A program made the translations under genes and the position numbers. DNA of 10,263 nt from the NCBI GenBank assembly GCA_900754955.1, contig CAAEEV010000194.1, forward strand, positions 1 to 10,263, in the 5' to 3' direction. Positions 6,175-10,263 of this stretch are shown in pieces. Positions within the stretch are counted from its first letter, which is position 1. Each line of letters begins with the position of its first letter. The notes below the pieces were generated by a model. The model ran no database searches and had not been told where the DNA came from. It saw only the letters and a program-made list of their open reading frames with translations. Source of the stretch: Eggerthellaceae bacterium (lineage in GTDB: Bacteria > Actinomycetota > Coriobacteriia > Coriobacteriales > Eggerthellaceae).

Positions 6175-6337
6175 TCACCGAAGTACCCTCTTACGAGCGC
6201 GTAAACGCGTGACTCGAATCACCCGAAAAAATCGACGACGGAGAAACGCCTGCTCAGAAGCGTGTTTCAATCCCGGCTTAAAACGCGTTCGTAACCCGAA
6301 GAATCCCGCGCATCACAAGGCAAGCATACTTCGGTGA
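6175..6337 (+). repeat. repeat element B: 163-bp noncoding element, second copy of element A
   Basis: The ends TCACCGAAGTA (6175-6185) and TACTTCGGTGA (6327-6337) pair perfectly, and the pairing continues outward without mismatch through CGCGAAAA to give 19 bp (6167-6185 with 6327-6345). The core GAGAAACGCCTGCTCAGAAG is at 6241-6260, again 66 bp from the left end, differing from element A at one base. The right ends of A and B share AGCATACTTCGGTGA. Between these blocks the two copies have diverged. B can fold a hairpin left of the core, CGAG-CGCG around TAAA (6194-6216), and another right of it, GCGT..ACGC (6260-6286). No gene is inside; in-frame stops break the longest frames. Confidence 0.8.
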
Positions 6338-6383
6338 TTTTCGCGCACTATTTCGCAACAACCCGTACGCAACGAGGCGTGGC

Positions 6384-6405
6384 AGTGTAATCGTTCCATT
6401 ACACT
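6384..6405. promoter_or_regulatory. palindromic operator candidate, AGTGTAAT-N6-ATTACACT
   Basis: AGTGTAAT (6384-6391) and ATTACACT (6398-6405) are exact inverted repeats separated by six bases, a spacing typical for a dimeric repressor. TGTAAT within the left arm matches a -10 box at five of six bases, but no good -35 was found 16-18 bases upstream. It lies about 290 bases before the ABC ATPase gene and about 300 bases before the divergent DUF559-type gene, so it could control either one. No regulator gene is in the window. Confidence 0.45.
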
Positions 6406-6684
6406 TCCGTAATGCGCGCGTTAGGGGGCAGCAAGCGCGGTTTCGTACGATCGTGGTGGGACGAACCGTGCCCGCGCCGCACGACGTCGGCTGAGCGCAT
6501 GCAACCTCCGCGCCGCGCACAGACGCAACAACAACCCAACGCGCGCCCGGTTTCACGCCGCCACGCAGCAAGTCGAGTACGCACCCGCACATCGAGTCGG
6601 CCGAACGTGTCCGCAGCGCACGCTTCGCCGTTCGAGCACCCGCATCGCGCAGCGCTGGCATACCGTCCCGAACGAAGACGCACG

Positions 6685-6691
6685 AGAAAGG
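6685..6691 (+). promoter_or_regulatory. ribosome binding site for the ABC ATPase gene
   Basis: AGAAAGG ends seven bases before the ATG at 6699. The surrounding CACGAGAA matches the sequence before yfcE, and the whole context matches that before the ybjN-like gene. Confidence 0.5.
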
Positions 6692-6698
6692 CTCCGCT

Positions 6699-7382
6699 AT
6701 GGACATCCTCACCATCAGCCACCTCACCAAGGTGTACGGCGAAGGCGAGCAGGCGACGCGCGCGCTCGACGACGTGTCGTTCAGCATCGCCGAAGGCGAG
6801 TTCGTCGCCATCGTCGGCTCGTCGGGATCGGGCAAGTCGACGCTCATGCACCTCATGGGCGGCGTCGACCGTCCCACATCGGGCACCGTGTTCCTCGGCG
6901 ACGACGACATCTACCAGCGCAGCGACGAGGAACTCGCCGTGTTCCGCCGCCGCGAGGTGGGACTCGTCTACCAGTTCTACAACCTCATCCCCGTGCTCAA
7001 CGTGGTGGAGAACATCACGCTGCCCGTTGCGCTCGACGGTCGTCCCGTCAACAAAGAGCACCTTGCCGCGCTGCTCGGCACGCTCGGGCTCACGGGGCGC
7101 GAGTCGCACCTGCCCAACCAGCTGTCGGGCGGCCAGCAGCAGCGCGTCGCCATCGGGCGCGCGCTCATGAACGCACCCTCGATCGTGCTCGCCGACGAAC
7201 CGACCGGCAACCTCGACTCGCGCAACAGCCGCGAGATCATGGCGCTGCTGCGCGCCTCGAACGAACGTGACGGCCAGACGCTCGTCGTCATCACGCACGA
7301 CGAGGACATCGCCCTCGCCGCCGACCGCATCATCTCCATCGAGGACGGCAGGCTCGTGCACGACGAGAGGATCCGCCGATGA
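6699..7382 (+). CDS. ABC transporter ATP-binding protein, MacB/LolD type
   Basis: The protein has 227 residues, normal for the MacB/LolD/FtsE-type ATPases that drive FtsX-fold permeases by mechanotransmission and not by a classical transport channel. All motifs are intact: Walker A GSSGSGKST (40-48), Q-loop Gln (about 92, in YQFYNLIP), signature LSGGQQQR (142-149), Walker B IVLADEP with catalytic E168 or nearby, the family's NLDS D-loop, and switch His in VVITHD (200). It acts as a dimer on the cytoplasmic face of the membrane. Its stop overlaps the permease start by ATGA (7379-7382), so the two products should be made together. It may in addition power the orphan BceB-like permease at 2435-3856, which is of the same superfamily; that is speculation. 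The substrate is not shown by the sequence. Confidence 0.95.
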   Translation: MDILTISHLTKVYGEGEQATRALDDVSFSIAEGEFVAIVGSSGSGKSTLMHLMGGVDRPTSGTVFLGDDDIYQRSDEELAVFRRREVGLVYQFYNLIPVLNVVENITLPVALDGRPVNKEHLAALLGTLGLTGRESHLPNQLSGGQQQRVAIGRALMNAPSIVLADEPTGNLDSRNSREIMALLRASNERDGQTLVVITHDEDIALAADRIISIEDGRLVHDERIRR

Positions 7383-10263
7383 GCGTCATGACTTCCTTCA
7401 CCCGGCGCTCGCTGGCGAAAAACCGCGTGCGCACCGTGGTCGCCGTTTTGGGGATCACGCTCTCCGTGGCGCTCATCTGCGCCATCCTCACCTGCGTTTC
7501 AAGCCTCCAAGCCGCGCTCGAGCAGCGCACCGTCAACACCGAAGGAAGCTGGCACGCCTATTTCACCCTTCCCGCTGAGAAGGCGGAAGGCGAACTCGAC
7601 GCGCTTGCGGCCTCGGACGATGCAACCGACATCGCAAGCTCGCTCGAGCTGGGCGTCGCGCCGTTTTCGGAAGCCGACGGCGCCTACTACGGCAGCATGG
7701 TGGTGCTGCGCACCCTGCCCGAAACAGTCAAGGGCACGGCGCACTACGATGCCGCAGCAGCAACCGCGTCGCCCTCAGACGGCGAGGCGAACGCAGCGGC
7801 CGAAGCGCCCTACCTCACCATGATGCCCGAGCTCGTCGAGGGGCGCATGCCCGCCGCCACAGGCGAGATCACGTTGCCGAGCACCCTGCGCGGTGCAGAA
7901 CTCGGCGCCGACGGCACAGGCAACGTGCAAACCGACGGCGCACTCGGCGTCGGCAGCACGCTCACGCTCGACGCGGGCCGCTACGCAACCGCTGGCACGT
8001 CGCTCGACGCCATGACCGCCCAGGCGATCTTCGACCAGGCCGAATACGATGCGGAAAACGGAATCACGACGGATGACGGCGAGACGCCCGCTGTCGCGCT
8101 GCCCGAACTCGTCGACGTGCAGACGCGCACCTACACCGTCGTGGGCTTCTACGAGAGCGGCCCGAGCTTCCTCGGAAACGAATTCACCGCCGGCGCGAGC
8201 GGCGGTGCGTGCGCCCTCGTCGTACCCGAAGAAGCCGCCAACTACCCCGCAGCGGGCCAGTTCGACAACGTCTGGGTTGTCACGCAGAACCTCGGCTCAA
8301 CCGACGCGATCGAATCGCTCGTCACCGACGCGTGTCCGAGCGCCGCATCGCTCACCGCGCACACGAACCTGCTGCGTTTCCTCGGCATTCACGCCGACGG
8401 CGCGCTCATCTGGAGCTCGCTCTACATCTACGCAGCCGTGCTGCTCGTCGTCATCGCCGTAGCGTCCATCTCGCTCATCTACAACGCCTTCGCCATCTCG
8501 GTGGCCGAACGCACGCGCCAGTTCGGGCTGCTCGCCTCCATCGGCGCCTCGAAGCGCCAGCTGCGGCGCGCCGTGCTCACCGAAGCCCTCTTCCTCGGCG
8601 CCGTCGCCCTGCCCTGCGGCATCCTGCTCGGCATCGGCGGCACGGCGGTCGTGCTCGAACTCACGCGCGGCGCCTTCGCGTCAGCACTCAACACCGCAGG
8701 CGGCATCCCGCTCACCGTGGCGCCGGCGAGCATCGCAGCGAGCATCGTCATCGCGCTCGTCGTGCTTCTCGCAAGCGCCTGGATTCCCGCCTGGCGCGCG
8801 GCGCGCGTGTCAGCCGTGGATGCGATCCGCCAAACGCAGGACGTCAAGCTCTCGCGCCGCGCCCAGCGCAAGCTGCGGCGGAAGCAGACCGCGGCGAAGC
8901 AAGGAGCTCACGCACCGCAGGCAAGCGGAACGAGCGAAAACGCCATCGCCGCCGCCCTGCGCACGCACGGAATCGCAGAGCGCCTCTTCGGCGCGAGCGG
9001 CACGCTCGCCCACCGCAACCTCTCGCGTGCGAGCGGACGCGGCCGCGTGGTGGTGGCGTCGCTCGCCGTCAGCGTAGCGCTCGTGGTCGTCACCGGCAGC
9101 ATCGCGCTCTACCTCGATCCGCTCGTGGACCGCGCGAACACGAAGGCGCTCGGCGGAACCGACGTCGCCGTGTCGGCGTTCGCTCGATACAGCGACGGCG
9201 TGGAGGAGCGCCCCTTCGCCGAAACGTTCGCAGAAGTGAAGGGCATCGTAGCGAACACGGGCGGCGCCCAGATCACGGGAACCATCCTGCAGGGACAGGC
9301 CGAAGCCTCCGTGCCCGCGTCCATGACGGGCGAGAACGCGCGCGCCGCGCAGCTTGCGATCAACGAGATGTCGAGCGCGAGCTGGGTGCCCGCCGCGTTC
9401 AGCGCCGACGGCACGTACACAGGCGCCGTCACCATCTTCTACGTCGATGACGCCACGTGGACCGACATGATCGACGAGCTCGGCCTCGACGCCGACGCGT
9501 TCAACGATCCCGAGCATCCACGTGCCATCGGCATCGGCAGCTACCAGACGTACAACCCTTCCACGGGCCAATACGTCGACACCGATGCACTCACGGCAGG
9601 CGGCACGCTCGATCTCTACGCCACCGAGGAGATCGAAGGCTATGCGCGGATGGGCCTCATACGCACGGACGACGGCGAACTCGTCGCCGGATACGTGCCG
9701 AACACAGGCATCGAGGATGAAAGCGAGATCGTCACCTACCCGCTCGACGAGGTTGCCGTGCACCGCGCTGTCGACGTGGCGGCCGTCACCGACGACATGC
9801 CAGCTGCGCTCGTGTCCATCTCGGCGACGAACCACTTCCCCTCCATCGTGCTGCCCGAAGCGGTGGCCGAGCATGCGCAGGGAACCGACACCGCCGATGT
9901 CTTCGCCTACTCCTTCGGCATGATCGACATCGCCGCCGACGACCATGCGGCCGTGGCGGAGACGCTCGAAAGCGCGCTGTCGGGCGTAAGCGGCGGCAGC
10001 GCGATGGTGGCCGACGTCGCAGCGCAGGCGGAGTCGAGCCGCATGATCTACGACGCGCTCAAGCTGTTCATCCTGTGTTTCACCGTGATCACGATGCTCG
10101 TGGCGGTGGCGAACGTGTTCAACACGCTCGCGAACTCGATCATCCTGCGCACGCGCGAATTCGCCGTGCTCAGATCGGTCGGCATGGGGAACCGTGCGTT
10201 CGCCCGCATGCTCGCCTACGAATGCGCGAGCTACGCGGTGCGCGGGCTCATGATCGGACTCGC
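7379..10263 (+). CDS. two-module FtsX/MacB-like ABC transporter permease, 3' partial
   Basis: An open frame of 961 codons runs off the window. The start ATG overlaps the ATPase stop (ATGA) with GAGAGGA seven bases upstream. Module one has an N-terminal helix (about residues 17-43), an extracellular domain (about 45-345) and three helices near 347-375, 403-428 and 450-475, with the conserved cytoplasmic segment ERTRQFGLLASIGASKRQL between the first two. A strongly basic linker (about 488-510) then leads to module two: a helix near 558-578, a second extracellular domain (about 580-890) and a helix near 896-922 followed by RTREFAVLRSVGM. Two more helices are expected beyond the window, giving about 8 in all. 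Such proteins work with MacB-type ATPases to export or extract peptides or lipoproteins; the substrate here is unknown. The two large, divergent outer domains suggest substrate or partner recognition. No frameshift is seen. Confidence 0.93.
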   Translation, partial: MSVMTSFTRRSLAKNRVRTVVAVLGITLSVALICAILTCVSSLQAALEQRTVNTEGSWHAYFTLPAEKAEGELDALAASDDATDIASSLELGVAPFSEADGAYYGSMVVLRTLPETVKGTAHYDAAAATASPSDGEANAAAEAPYLTMMPELVEGRMPAATGEITLPSTLRGAELGADGTGNVQTDGALGVGSTLTLDAGRYATAGTSLDAMTAQAIFDQAEYDAENGITTDDGETPAVALPELVDVQTRTYTVVGFYESGPSFLGNEFTAGASGGACALVVPEEAANYPAAGQFDNVWVVTQNLGSTDAIESLVTDACPSAASLTAHTNLLRFLGIHADGALIWSSLYIYAAVLLVVIAVASISLIYNAFAISVAERTRQFGLLASIGASKRQLRRAVLTEALFLGAVALPCGILLGIGGTAVVLELTRGAFASALNTAGGIPLTVAPASIAASIVIALVVLLASAWIPAWRAARVSAVDAIRQTQDVKLSRRAQRKLRRKQTAAKQGAHAPQASGTSENAIAAALRTHGIAERLFGASGTLAHRNLSRASGRGRVVVASLAVSVALVVVTGSIALYLDPLVDRANTKALGGTDVAVSAFARYSDGVEERPFAETFAEVKGIVANTGGAQITGTILQGQAEASVPASMTGENARAAQLAINEMSSASWVPAAFSADGTYTGAVTIFYVDDATWTDMIDELGLDADAFNDPEHPRAIGIGSYQTYNPSTGQYVDTDALTAGGTLDLYATEEIEGYARMGLIRTDDGELVAGYVPNTGIEDESEIVTYPLDEVAVHRAVDVAAVTDDMPAALVSISATNHFPSIVLPEAVAEHAQGTDTADVFAYSFGMIDIAADDHAAVAETLESALSGVSGGSAMVADVAAQAESSRMIYDALKLFILCFTVITMLVAVANVFNTLANSIILRTREFAVLRSVGMGNRAFARMLAYECASYAVRGLMIGL

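Larger units (their letters stand above)
6082..6698. other. 617-bp intergenic region with repeat element B, a palindrome and a long ABC leader
   Basis: This divergent spacer lies between the DUF559-type gene and the ABC operon. From 6082 to 6166 it is GC-rich and holds only the DUF559-type ribosome binding site. Repeat element B spans 6175-6337, with its inverted ends extending to 6167-6345. An 8-6-8 palindrome lies at 6384-6405. From about 6406 to 6680 the sequence is GC-rich, C-heavy on the plus strand, with no gene I can support and no clear terminator; it would be leader RNA of nearly 300 bases if the ABC promoter lies at the palindrome. A plus-strand open frame from 6412 continues antisense to nothing and overlaps the ATPase out of frame, so it was left out. 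Confidence 0.6.

Noticed and set aside
4771..6337. CRISPR array or phage attachment site
   Set aside because: There are only two long copies with inverted ends, 1.4 kb apart around a gene, and no short regular repeats, cas gene, integrase or tRNA.
4760..6350. Target-site duplications next to the repeat elements
   Set aside because: Flanking bases do not form direct repeats. The inverted symmetry continues outside the shared ends, most clearly in element B, so the true borders cannot be set from this sequence.
6399..7361. Minus-strand 320-codon open frame antisense to the ABC ATPase
   Set aside because: It mirrors the ATPase codon pattern on the opposite strand and has no domain; the sense frame has every ABC motif.
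8209..9450. Plus-strand 413-codon open frame and the 378-codon minus-strand frame at 8810-9946
   Set aside because: Both are shadows of the large FtsX permease, caused by GC-rich codon bias. The translations are Arg/His-rich or lack any recognisable fold.

Overview
The window looks like chromosomal DNA from a high-GC Gram-positive bacterium, most likely an actinobacterium of the class Coriobacteriia (Eggerthella/Gordonibacter/Adlercreutzia type). This rests on strong G/C bias at third codon positions, Shine-Dalgarno-led genes, ATGA gene overlaps, and the kinds of protein encoded (a CbbX-type AAA+/M41 fusion, a BceB-like permease, an AbiEi-like/DUF559 protein, a large two-module FtsX permease). 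The taxonomic call is an inference from gene style and not from a marker gene.

Layout. Positions 1-1465 hold the 3' part of a gene for an AAA+ ATPase of the CbbX/SpoVK type joined to an FtsH-type M41 zinc peptidase. It overlaps by ATGA a 75-codon gene for a small acidic protein (1462-1689). A YbjN-like gene (1789-2220) follows, probably from its own promoter, and ends at two hairpins, the second a clear intrinsic terminator (2275-2310). On the minus strand, 2435-3856 encodes a ten-helix BceB-like permease with no ATPase beside it and without the large extracellular domain usual in that family. On the plus strand, 4109-4663 is a YfcE-type metallophosphoesterase.

The most unusual part is 4740-6350. 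A minus-strand gene (5083-6081) for an AbiEi-like protein with a C-terminal DUF559/VSR-like nuclease fold lies between two related noncoding elements of 162 and 163 bp (4771-4932 and 6175-6337). Both elements have the same orientation. Each is bounded by inverted repeats containing TCACCGAAGTA, and each carries a nearly identical 20-bp core exactly 66 bp from its left end. The rest of the interior has diverged, but both copies can fold hairpins in similar places. They could be a miniature mobile element pair, a structured RNA family, or protein-binding repeats.

A long noncoding leader (6346-6698) with a perfect 8-6-8 palindrome precedes a MacB/LolD-type ABC ATPase (6699-7382). This overlaps by ATGA a large two-module FtsX permease (7379 to the window end, incomplete). 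The last two genes should form one exporter or lipoprotein/peptide-handling complex in the membrane. The ATPase might also serve the orphan permease, but nothing in the sequence proves it. No tRNA, rRNA, CRISPR array or transposase gene was seen.
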